Below, in pieces: positions 16,084-23,956 of a stretch of 23,956 nucleotides of DNA. Below the pieces are notes generated by a model, which worked only from the letters and a program-made list of their open reading frames with translations, was not told the DNA's origin and made no database searches. Origin of the DNA: a virus. Numbering within the stretch: the first letter of the stretch is position 1; every line of letters starts with the position of its first letter. The stretch lies in IMG/VR virus record IMGVR_UViG_3300029319_000428, positions 1 to 23,956 of that record; one strand, written 5' to 3'. A program made the position numbers and the translations under genes.

Positions 16084-19000
16084 ATGCCACAGGAAACCAA
16101 TCTAAACGTCAATCCATATTTTGACGATTTTGATAAAAATAAAAATTACTATAGAGTTCTTTTCAAGCCAGGCTCTCCTGTTCAAGCACGAGAATTAAGC
16201 ACTCTACAATCTATTTTACAAAATCAGATTGAACAATTTGGTACTCACTTTTTTAAAGAGGGATCAAAGGTAATTCCAGGCAACTTAAGTTATGATAATA
16301 ATTTTACATGTGTTCAAGTTGAAGATGCATTTCTAGGTATTCCAGTTTCTTTATACTTAAATCAATTAGTTGGATTAAGAATCACAGGTGCAAGATCAGG
16401 TGTTACTGCAACAATTAAAAAAATATTATCGAAAGAAGATTCAGATAGAGGGAACATAACTCTTTATATCAAGTACGAAAAATCTGGTGGTGATTTTACT
16501 ACTGAAAAATTTAGTGACGGTGAAAGTTTATCTGCAAGTAAAGATATAGTTTATGGCGCAAGTGTCATTGCTGCGAATGAACCCTTTGCAAACACCTTAG
16601 CATTTGGTGCGACTGCAACTGGATCTGCGATGTCAATCGGTGAAGGTGTATATTTTATTCGTGGAACTTTTGCTCAAGTTCAAAGTGAAACTTTAGTTTT
16701 AAATCAATATAATAATGTTCCATCTTATCGAATTGGATTTGATGTTCAAGAAGATTTTATTAGTGCAGATGAGGATACATCTTTAAACGATAACGCAGCT
16801 GGATTTACAAACTTTGCTGCTCCTGGCGCTGATAGACTTAGAATTGTTATCAGTTTAATGAAGAAAGACCTTGATGATACAAATGATCAAAACTTCATAG
16901 AAATTGCCCGTGTTCAACAAGGTGAGTTACAAACTTTTGTAAAGGAGACTCAGTATAATTTAATCAATGATACTCTTGCAGCTAGAACTTATGATGAATC
17001 TGGAGATTATTATGTAAAACCTTTTGAAGTTTTTGCAAAAGAATCACTAAATGATCAAATTGGAAACAAAGGAATATACACATCAGAACAAAAAACACAA
17101 TCAGGTAATATACCATCAGATGATTTAATGGTGATGCAGATATCGCCTGGAAAAGCATATGTAAAAGGATATCCAATTGAAAAGATATCAACAGGATTTA
17201 TTGATGTTCCAAAACCAAGATCAACAAAAACAATTGAACAAGAGGCTGTAACTTACTCAACTGGAGATCCTTTATTTGTAAATAACGTATTTGGATCACC
17301 AAGTTTAGGAATAGGAACAACAGCAACCGTTTCGTTAATTGACAGAAGAAGAGGAAATAATGGATCTGAAATAGGTCTTGCAAGATTATATGATTTTAAG
17401 GCTCAATCTGGGAGTTTTGTAAATGAAACCACTGAATATGAAACTCGTTTATTTGACATTAAAACTTTTACAAATATTAAAGTTGGAACTGCTATCACTT
17501 CATTAACTGCATCTGATCATATACAAGGTGCAAGAAGTGGTGCAACAGGATTTGTAAAATCGTCAGGGACTAATGTAAGTGATTTTAGTTTGATTGATGT
17601 TGCTGGTAGATTTGTTAAAGATGAATCTATTTTAATTAATGGTGTACAAAATGGAAGAGTAATTACAAAAGTTGATAGTTTTGGATTTAATGATGTTAAA
17701 TCACTTAAGAGCGCAGTTGGCGTGTCAACTTTTGAAGCGGATGTCGTTCTTGATGAAGCAGTTAAACTAACAAATTTGATTTCTGGTAATTTTAGATTAA
17801 GTAATAATAGTGGAAACACTGGTATCATTACTGCTTCTGGAAAAAACTTTGCTGGTATTGTTACATCAAATAGCATAGTAAGTTATACTGTGCCTGGCGA
17901 AACTTTACCAAGATTCAATCGTATCACTGGAGTGTCCACTGATGGTGATGAAATAAATGTTTCTGGTATCACATCTGTCACTGGTGTTTGTAACGGTGGT
18001 GTTTTAGATGGATTGATTCCTGGCTCACTTGATGTAAATGACCTTGTTCTTCGTAATACTAGTTTCCAAGTTGGTGCAAATAGTTTACTTACACCAGTCA
18101 GTCGTAAAAATATCGCAAGTCTTGATGTAACTACAACTAATTTACAATTTAGAAAACAATACTCTGATATAACTGTCGCCAATGGTGCTTTTACATCTCC
18201 AAACGCTGGTACAGATTTATTTTTCCAACCCTTTGATGAAGAGAGATATTTTATATCATACAATGATGGAAGAATTGAACCTTTAAAATCTAGTCAAGTT
18301 ACAATCGCTGCAGATAAGAAAACTGTATCTTTTGTAGGATTAAGTTCAGTATCAGGAAAGGCAAATCTTTTTGCAACAGTATTAAAGTCAAAAGTAAAAA
18401 ATAAACTCAAAAGAGTAAATGATGCGAATGTGGTTAATATTACACGTTCAACTTTAACATCATCTGGAATTGGTACAAACACATTAAATGATGGATTAAC
18501 AAACAGTAGAGTATTTGGTACAAGAGTTCAAGATAGAAAAATTTCTTTAAATGTCCCTGATGTTGCTCAGTTGCTAGCTGTTTTTGAATCTAATAATGCT
18601 GGTGATGCTGATTTACCAGCAGTAACACTCACCGCATATTCTGGCCCAAGTGGTAATAACTCGGATTTAATTGTTGGAGAGCAAATTATAGGTTTAGATA
18701 GTAATGCTGTCGGTTTGGTTGTTGAAAAACCCAACGTAAACACAGTTGGAATAGTGCTACTAAATCAAAATGTATTTTCTATTGGTGAAAAAGTTAAAGC
18801 ATCAAAAACTAATATAACTGCATTGGTAACAGCAACAACAGCTGGTGATCGTAATATCACTGATGAATTTAAGTTAAATCCAAATCAAAAAGCCACATAC
18901 TACGACTATTCATTTATTGAAAGAAAGAAGGAATTTGAACCACCTACAAATCGATTAAAAGTTGTATTTAAAAATTTCTTTGTAACTTCTGATGACACTG

Positions 19001-22000
19001 GAGATTTCTTTAATGCATCCAGTTATTCTGACGATTCTAGAAAGATAATTCCTATTGATAGAAACTATGATGTATATTTAAGCGATCTTATTGACATTAG
19101 ACCAAGAGTAGCTGAATATAACACATCATCAACTACTTCACCTTTTGATTTTGCATCAAGATCTTTTTCTTCACAAGGCGACAGTGTTCCAGATCCTTTA
19201 GTTCCCGAAGAAAACTTAATTGTAACTTATGATTACTATCAACCAAGAAAAGATAGAATATTCTTAGATAAAGCTGGTGATTTTATTTACGTTCAAGGTG
19301 TTCCATCAGATAATCCAAAAGAACCGCAAAATGTAGGAGATGCAATTGAAGTTGCTAAGATAGAACTTCCAGCATATTTGCGTAATATTGATCAAGTAAA
19401 AATGATCAGAACGAAACATAAACGTTTCACAATGGCTGATATCGGAAGACTTGAAAAAAGACTTGAGAGTGTTGAATACTACACTAGACTTTCACTTCTC
19501 GAAACTGATACTGCAAACTTAAATATTACAGATGCAAATGGATTAAGTAGGTTTAAATCAGGATTTTTTGTTGATAACTTTAAAAAACATGCGTCTCATC
19601 AAATTGATCATCCAGATTTTTCTGCAAGTACAGATGCAAAGAGAGGTTATCTAAGACCTGGCCACTATACCACATGTTTGGATCTAATAGTTGGTTCAAG
19701 ATCTTTCATTGGTATTGGAACAACTGCAAATCCAGATTTAGATCTTAATTACTTAGATGACATTGATGGAGATAACATCAAAAAAACTGGTCGTCTTCTT
19801 ACATTAGATTACACAGAAACAGAAATGTTGAAGCAGATATATGCTTCTAGAGTTGAGAATGTCAACCCATTCTTGATTGTATATTATTCTGGTGATATGA
19901 CAATTACTCCAGACTCTGATGTGTGGATGGATACAAAGAGAGTTGATGCAAGTATCACATACGATACATCTGCTTATGATAGTGCAATTTCACAGTTAGG
20001 AATTGATAAACAAACTGGATTCAGTGAAGTTAACTGGGGTGCATGGGAAACAAACTGGGTATCTGAAGAAGTATCAGAGACATACGTTGAAGAAACTGTT
20101 GAAGCATTAGGAAATATACACCCAGATGATTTACCAGAGGGTGTTCAGACAAATTTACAACACATTGCAAACTATAAAAAAGTTCTTGAATTAAATGGTA
20201 AGTGGGTTCCAAAAGGTGCTGGTGTGATATCTGGTGCTGAATTGATTACTAAAACTTTCCATCAAGATGTTGAAATAAATACTCAACAGTCGAGAGAAGG
20301 TATTCAATATAAAGTAACTCCTAAAATTAGTGAACAATCTTTAGGTGATAGAACATTAAGTCGTGATATCATTCCTTACATGAGAGAAAGAAATATTGAG
20401 ATCACCACTAATCGTATGAAGCCTAGAACTCAGTTCTATGTTTATTTTGACAACGTTGACGTAACTAGATTTACAACACCTAAATTACTTGAAATTGAAA
20501 TGATAAGTGGTGTTTTCCAAGTTGGAGATAGAGTTCACGGACATCATCCTGGCGCCTATCATAAAACATTCAACTTTAGACTCGCTGCGCCAAATCATAA
20601 AGAGGGCCCATACAATGCACCAACAAAAGTATTAACTGTAAATCCATATGATAATGAAGCACCAGTTCCAAATGTATATTCAACTTCATCTACTCTTTTG
20701 AATATTGATACATTTCATCTTGCAACACAAGTTTCTCAAAAATTTAATGGATACGGTGCGGTTGGCATGCATTTATATGGAAGTAGTGGAGCTCAGGCGA
20801 AAATAAAGAGTATGAGATTGATCACAGACACTCTTGGAAATTTAAAATGTTGTTATAATATACCAGATCCAAATGATAATTCAACTCCAAGATTTGAAAC
20901 AGGAACGAAAACTTTAAGATTAACAACAAGTCCAACTAACTCAACAGTTGCTGGAACTGTTACAGGATCTGCTGAAGCAAACTTCCATGCGAAAGGTGAA
21001 TTAGAAACTGTTCAAGAACAAATCTTAAATATTAAAACTCCACAAATCGAAAGATTAGGTGTTGAAGAACAAAGAGTTCTAAATGATAAGATTACAAGAA
21101 GAGTAGAAGGTTTACAAGGCGAAACTGAAATACTTGAGATTACTGGTGTTCAGTATTATGACCCTCTTGCACAAACTTTCCGTGTTGATGAAACTACTGG
21201 TGTATTCATTACATCTGTAGATGTATTCATGAGAGATAAGGATGAGGAGTTACCTCTCACATTACAGGTTAGAACTGTGGAAACTGGATTACCAACATCT
21301 AAGATACTACCATTTAGTGTTGTTGTTAAAGATCCAAGTGAGGTAAACGTATCAGAAGATGCATCTATTCCAACCACGTTTACTTTTGACTCTCCAGTTT
21401 ATCTTACAGGAGAACATGAATATGCTTTAGTTCTTGTGACACCAGCAGAAAACTATAACTGTTGGATATCAAGAATGGGTGAAGTTGACATATCAACTGC
21501 AAATCTTCCTGATGAACAACAGGTGTTAATTAGTCAACAACCATACTTAGGATCTTTATTTAAATCACAGAACGGTACAACATGGGATCCAAGTCAGTAT
21601 GAGGATATGAAATTTACTATTAGAAAGGCTGTATTTAATACAAGTCCCTCTGTTGGTAGATTTTTCAACGCAGAATCATCAGATGACGATGAGGGAATTA
21701 CTCCAAACTTACAATCAAATCCAATTAAAACTTTAGGTAGAAAAGCTATTGTTGGATTGGGTGTTACTATTCCTGATACTGCTGGACTTATACCTGGCGT
21801 TAAGATTGGTCAGTTTGGTAATGATGAGGCATCTGCACAACTTATCAATGTCGCTGGAGTTGCAACAGTTGGTGGCCCAAATGATATGACAATAATAAAT
21901 CCTGGCGTTGGTTATACACCCTCTAATGGATCTTTTGTGTATTCTGATATTCCAATGATTACTGAAACAGGTGAAGGAAGTGAGGCAGTTGGAAACGTTA

Positions 22001-23667
22001 CAGTTAATAATGGAGAAATAAGCTCAGTTACTCTTACAAACGGTGGTAAAAACTACGCAGTTGGAGACACTCTTGGAATTGGAACACTAGGTCTTGGAAA
22101 TGGAAGTGGCGCTGTTATTTCTGTTGGTTTAGTTACTGAAAGAAATAGTTTAGTAATTACTAATATTCAAGGTTCATTTAATACAGGTGTTGGAACAGTT
22201 GGATTTAATAATGGATCTGCTTTCCTTGGGTTAGACGGAACTACAGGTGTTGGAACTACAGCTGCTGGAAATATTGGAAGTGGGGTAACAATATCATCAT
22301 TTGATGTTGATACAACTGAAGATGGTTTACACTTTAGAGTTGATCATCGAGCACACGCTATGCATGCGTTTAACAATTTAGTTAAAATATCTGGTGTTGA
22401 ATCTGATATCACTTCGACTAAGTTAACAGCAGACTATGCCAATACCTCTACAGCAGATATATCTGTGGTGAATTCCTCTAACTTTGCAACGTTTGAAGGT
22501 GTAGGAGTTGGAACAACAAATCATGGTTATGCAATTATAGGAAATGAAATTATCTCTTATACTGGTGTTACGAACGGTGCTATTACTGGAGTTACCACAA
22601 GAGGTATAGACAACACAACCCCACAGACTCACGATTCTGGTGAGGAAGTTAAAAAATATGAGTTTTCTGGAGTTTCTCTTAGAAGAATTAACAAGACTCA
22701 TGATATGAACAGTCCAGCTGTAACAGTTCCAAATGATAAAGATTTAGACTTTTATCATATCAAACTTGACATGAGTAAAAATGGAACGAATAGAACTGCA
22801 AGTGGCCCATTCCCAGCTAAATTCTTCTCACAAACAAAACGAGGTGGTGGACTAGCTGTAGTAGCATCTCAAAATGTCCAGTTTGAAACAATAACACCAA
22901 ATATACAAACTATGACACCACCTGGCACAAATATTGGTGCTCGTGTAAGAACTGTATCTGCAACAAGTATTGATGGATCTGAACAGTCATTTGTAGATCA
23001 AGGATTCCAAGCGGTATCAGTAACAGGTCAAACACATTTTGAAACTCCAAGAATGGTTGCATCCAAACTTAATGAGGATCGTCAACTTGCTAATTTACCT
23101 GGCAACAAATCATTAACACTTGAAGTATTAATGACTTCTAATAGTCGTAACGTTTCACCTGTAATTGATTTAGATCGTGTCAGCACAGTTCTAACTACAA
23201 ATCGTGTTAATAGTCCTGTTTCTAATTTTGCAACTGATAGTCGTGTAAATGAAACAGGTCAAGATCCTTGTGCGTCAACATATGTTTCTAAGATGGTTGT
23301 TTTAAATAATCCAGCAACCAATATATTAGTTGAATTTGCTGCTTATCGAAGAACTGATTCTGATATTCGTGTATTCTTTAAAACAATATCAGAAGGATCA
23401 ACAGAAAATAGTTTAGATCGTAACTTTGAATTATTCCCAGGCCATGATAATATAGATCAAAATGGTGCGGTAATTAATCCTTCTAATAATAGTGGTCTTC
23501 CAGATGACCCAGTTCCAGCCTCTGTTGGTGCTGAATTTAGAGATTATAGTTTTACATCTAGAGAATTACCACCATTCACTAAGTTCCAAATTAAGATTGA
23601 TATGGTTGGAACTAATCAGGCACAACCACCATTAATTAAAGAACTTAGAGCAATCGCACTTGCATAA
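16084..23667 (+). CDS. DUF4815-type large virion structural protein, 2527 residues
   Basis: The N-terminus (NPYFDDFDKNKNYYRVLFKP, VQARELSTLQSILQNQIEQF, then FFKEGSKVIPGNLSY) matches DUF4815, a family of large phage baseplate or tail proteins of unknown exact role. Further family-like segments are SPGKAYVKGYPIEK near residue 351, a YDVYLSDLIDIRPRV segment near 990-1010, a predicted coiled coil around 1115-1145 (MADIGRLEKRLESVEYYTRL), a charged helix near 1640-1690, and a C-terminal beta domain from YYDPLAQTFRVDE (about 1691) to YNCWISRMGE (about 1790). A GG-GY pair (about 1933-2014) and an 'EIISYTG' module (about 2119) resemble the gp7-like protein. The position after gp8 is where T4-like phages keep gp9 and gp10, so a peripheral wedge or fibre-network role is inferred, not proven. 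AAAGA before the ATG is a weak ribosome site; the stop overlaps the next ATG (TAATG). Confidence 0.78.
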   Translation: MPQETNLNVNPYFDDFDKNKNYYRVLFKPGSPVQARELSTLQSILQNQIEQFGTHFFKEGSKVIPGNLSYDNNFTCVQVEDAFLGIPVSLYLNQLVGLRITGARSGVTATIKKILSKEDSDRGNITLYIKYEKSGGDFTTEKFSDGESLSASKDIVYGASVIAANEPFANTLAFGATATGSAMSIGEGVYFIRGTFAQVQSETLVLNQYNNVPSYRIGFDVQEDFISADEDTSLNDNAAGFTNFAAPGADRLRIVISLMKKDLDDTNDQNFIEIARVQQGELQTFVKETQYNLINDTLAARTYDESGDYYVKPFEVFAKESLNDQIGNKGIYTSEQKTQSGNIPSDDLMVMQISPGKAYVKGYPIEKISTGFIDVPKPRSTKTIEQEAVTYSTGDPLFVNNVFGSPSLGIGTTATVSLIDRRRGNNGSEIGLARLYDFKAQSGSFVNETTEYETRLFDIKTFTNIKVGTAITSLTASDHIQGARSGATGFVKSSGTNVSDFSLIDVAGRFVKDESILINGVQNGRVITKVDSFGFNDVKSLKSAVGVSTFEADVVLDEAVKLTNLISGNFRLSNNSGNTGIITASGKNFAGIVTSNSIVSYTVPGETLPRFNRITGVSTDGDEINVSGITSVTGVCNGGVLDGLIPGSLDVNDLVLRNTSFQVGANSLLTPVSRKNIASLDVTTTNLQFRKQYSDITVANGAFTSPNAGTDLFFQPFDEERYFISYNDGRIEPLKSSQVTIAADKKTVSFVGLSSVSGKANLFATVLKSKVKNKLKRVNDANVVNITRSTLTSSGIGTNTLNDGLTNSRVFGTRVQDRKISLNVPDVAQLLAVFESNNAGDADLPAVTLTAYSGPSGNNSDLIVGEQIIGLDSNAVGLVVEKPNVNTVGIVLLNQNVFSIGEKVKASKTNITALVTATTAGDRNITDEFKLNPNQKATYYDYSFIERKKEFEPPTNRLKVVFKNFFVTSDDTGDFFNASSYSDDSRKIIPIDRNYDVYLSDLIDIRPRVAEYNTSSTTSPFDFASRSFSSQGDSVPDPLVPEENLIVTYDYYQPRKDRIFLDKAGDFIYVQGVPSDNPKEPQNVGDAIEVAKIELPAYLRNIDQVKMIRTKHKRFTMADIGRLEKRLESVEYYTRLSLLETDTANLNITDANGLSRFKSGFFVDNFKKHASHQIDHPDFSASTDAKRGYLRPGHYTTCLDLIVGSRSFIGIGTTANPDLDLNYLDDIDGDNIKKTGRLLTLDYTETEMLKQIYASRVENVNPFLIVYYSGDMTITPDSDVWMDTKRVDASITYDTSAYDSAISQLGIDKQTGFSEVNWGAWETNWVSEEVSETYVEETVEALGNIHPDDLPEGVQTNLQHIANYKKVLELNGKWVPKGAGVISGAELITKTFHQDVEINTQQSREGIQYKVTPKISEQSLGDRTLSRDIIPYMRERNIEITTNRMKPRTQFYVYFDNVDVTRFTTPKLLEIEMISGVFQVGDRVHGHHPGAYHKTFNFRLAAPNHKEGPYNAPTKVLTVNPYDNEAPVPNVYSTSSTLLNIDTFHLATQVSQKFNGYGAVGMHLYGSSGAQAKIKSMRLITDTLGNLKCCYNIPDPNDNSTPRFETGTKTLRLTTSPTNSTVAGTVTGSAEANFHAKGELETVQEQILNIKTPQIERLGVEEQRVLNDKITRRVEGLQGETEILEITGVQYYDPLAQTFRVDETTGVFITSVDVFMRDKDEELPLTLQVRTVETGLPTSKILPFSVVVKDPSEVNVSEDASIPTTFTFDSPVYLTGEHEYALVLVTPAENYNCWISRMGEVDISTANLPDEQQVLISQQPYLGSLFKSQNGTTWDPSQYEDMKFTIRKAVFNTSPSVGRFFNAESSDDDEGITPNLQSNPIKTLGRKAIVGLGVTIPDTAGLIPGVKIGQFGNDEASAQLINVAGVATVGGPNDMTIINPGVGYTPSNGSFVYSDIPMITETGEGSEAVGNVTVNNGEISSVTLTNGGKNYAVGDTLGIGTLGLGNGSGAVISVGLVTERNSLVITNIQGSFNTGVGTVGFNNGSAFLGLDGTTGVGTTAAGNIGSGVTISSFDVDTTEDGLHFRVDHRAHAMHAFNNLVKISGVESDITSTKLTADYANTSTADISVVNSSNFATFEGVGVGTTNHGYAIIGNEIISYTGVTNGAITGVTTRGIDNTTPQTHDSGEEVKKYEFSGVSLRRINKTHDMNSPAVTVPNDKDLDFYHIKLDMSKNGTNRTASGPFPAKFFSQTKRGGGLAVVASQNVQFETITPNIQTMTPPGTNIGARVRTVSATSIDGSEQSFVDQGFQAVSVTGQTHFETPRMVASKLNEDRQLANLPGNKSLTLEVLMTSNSRNVSPVIDLDRVSTVLTTNRVNSPVSNFATDSRVNETGQDPCASTYVSKMVVLNNPATNILVEFAAYRRTDSDIRVFFKTISEGSTENSLDRNFELFPGHDNIDQNGAVINPSNNSGLPDDPVPASVGAEFRDYSFTSRELPPFTKFQIKIDMVGTNQAQPPLIKELRAIALA
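21880..22125 (+). repeat. GG-GY module in the DUF4815 protein
   Basis: The segment reads MTIINPGVGYTPSNG, then a Gly-rich stretch, then ISSVTLTNGGKNYAVGDTL and GNGSGAVISVGLV. It is the same paired module as in gp8 and the gp7-like protein, located between the C-terminal beta domain and an 'EIISYTG' module at about 22438-22650. Confidence 0.65.
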
Positions 23668-23900
23668 TGACAAATTACATACCAGTTGAAGGAAAGTCTG
23701 GATTTTATCGAGACTCTGAATCTACAGCAATTATCAATAAAGATAAAAAAGCTTATGCTGCATATATGCAAAGAAAGAAAGCTGTAGAAAGTAAAAATAA
23801 TGAGTTAGATCAAATGAAAGAAGATCTTGATAATGTGAAAGGTGAATTAGGTGAAATTAAAGGTCTTTTATCTACTCTTGTTCAAAAACTAAATAATTAG
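23667..23900 (+). CDS. Small coiled-coil protein, 77 residues, function unknown
   Basis: I do not recognise a named family, although small ORFs of the form 'V-E-G-x-x-G-x-x-R-D-x-x-x-x-A-I-I-N' are familiar from marine T4-like phages. Residues 1-33 carry YIPVEGKSGFYRDSESTAII then a Lys/Tyr/Ala-rich helix. Residues 47-75 form a textbook heptad register: L47, M50, L54, V57, L61, I64, L68, L71, L75, spaced 3-4 throughout, with charged residues between. An oligomeric coiled coil, probably a small virion or assembly factor, is likely. The start is fixed by the TAATG overlap with the preceding structural gene, implying coupled expression. No cysteine, signal peptide or membrane segment is present. 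Confidence 0.8.
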   Translation: MTNYIPVEGKSGFYRDSESTAIINKDKKAYAAYMQRKKAVESKNNELDQMKEDLDNVKGELGEIKGLLSTLVQKLNN

Positions 23901-23904
23901 AAAA

Positions 23905-23956
23905 ATGGCACAACAACAGGTAATCACTTTTGATCCAGATGTTGCCGTTCCAATGG
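23905..23956 (+). CDS. Start of a further late gene (3'-truncated by window edge)
   Basis: ATG 23905 begins four bases after the preceding stop and reads MAQQQVITFDPDVAVPM to the window end with no stop. The tight spacing and same strand suggest it belongs to the same late transcription unit. Seventeen residues are too few to name a product. Confidence 0.6.
   Translation, partial: MAQQQVITFDPDVAVPM

Overview
This window is a block of late structural genes from a T4-like marine myovirus (Caudoviricetes). The evidence is the gene order gp25 - gp6 - gp7-like - gp8 - large DUF4815 protein, which is the baseplate wedge order of T4-like phages of marine picocyanobacteria and SAR11. Low GC (roughly one third, by eye), recurrent GIGTT/GIGST peptides, one-base TAATG gene junctions and a T4-type late promoter all fit. 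The sequence alone does not decide between a Prochlorococcus/Synechococcus host and a Pelagibacter host.

Layout, all on the + strand and almost without gaps: the 3' part of gp25 (to 383); gp6 (383-2440); a giant gp7-like wedge protein of 4015 residues (2440-14487); a 30-base gap with a late promoter candidate; gp8 (14518-16077); a 2527-residue DUF4815-type structural protein (16084-23667); a 77-residue coiled-coil protein (23667-23900); and the first codons of a further gene (23905 to the window end). There is no gene-free stretch over 31 bases. I see no RNA gene, mobile element, CRISPR array or terminator.

The products probably act together in the virion. In T4, gp25 and gp6 form the inner wedge and the dome linking wedges to the tube and sheath, while gp7 and gp8 build the outer wedge. 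The DUF4815 protein sits where T4-like phages carry gp9/gp10, so it is probably peripheral baseplate or fibre-network material. The gp7-like protein is about four times T4 gp7. The extra length is mostly repeated beta-rich modules, some of which recur in gp8 and in the DUF4815 protein, plus an embedded YHYH-like domain.

No new defence, regulatory or mobile system was found. The observations most worth checking are (a) the apparent absence of GGWCC sites, with all ten Gly-Pro pairs using GGC or GGG for Gly; (b) near-exclusive GGC in Pro-Gly pairs; (c) modules shared between three adjacent wedge proteins; and (d) the YHYH-like domain that lacks its name-giving histidines.
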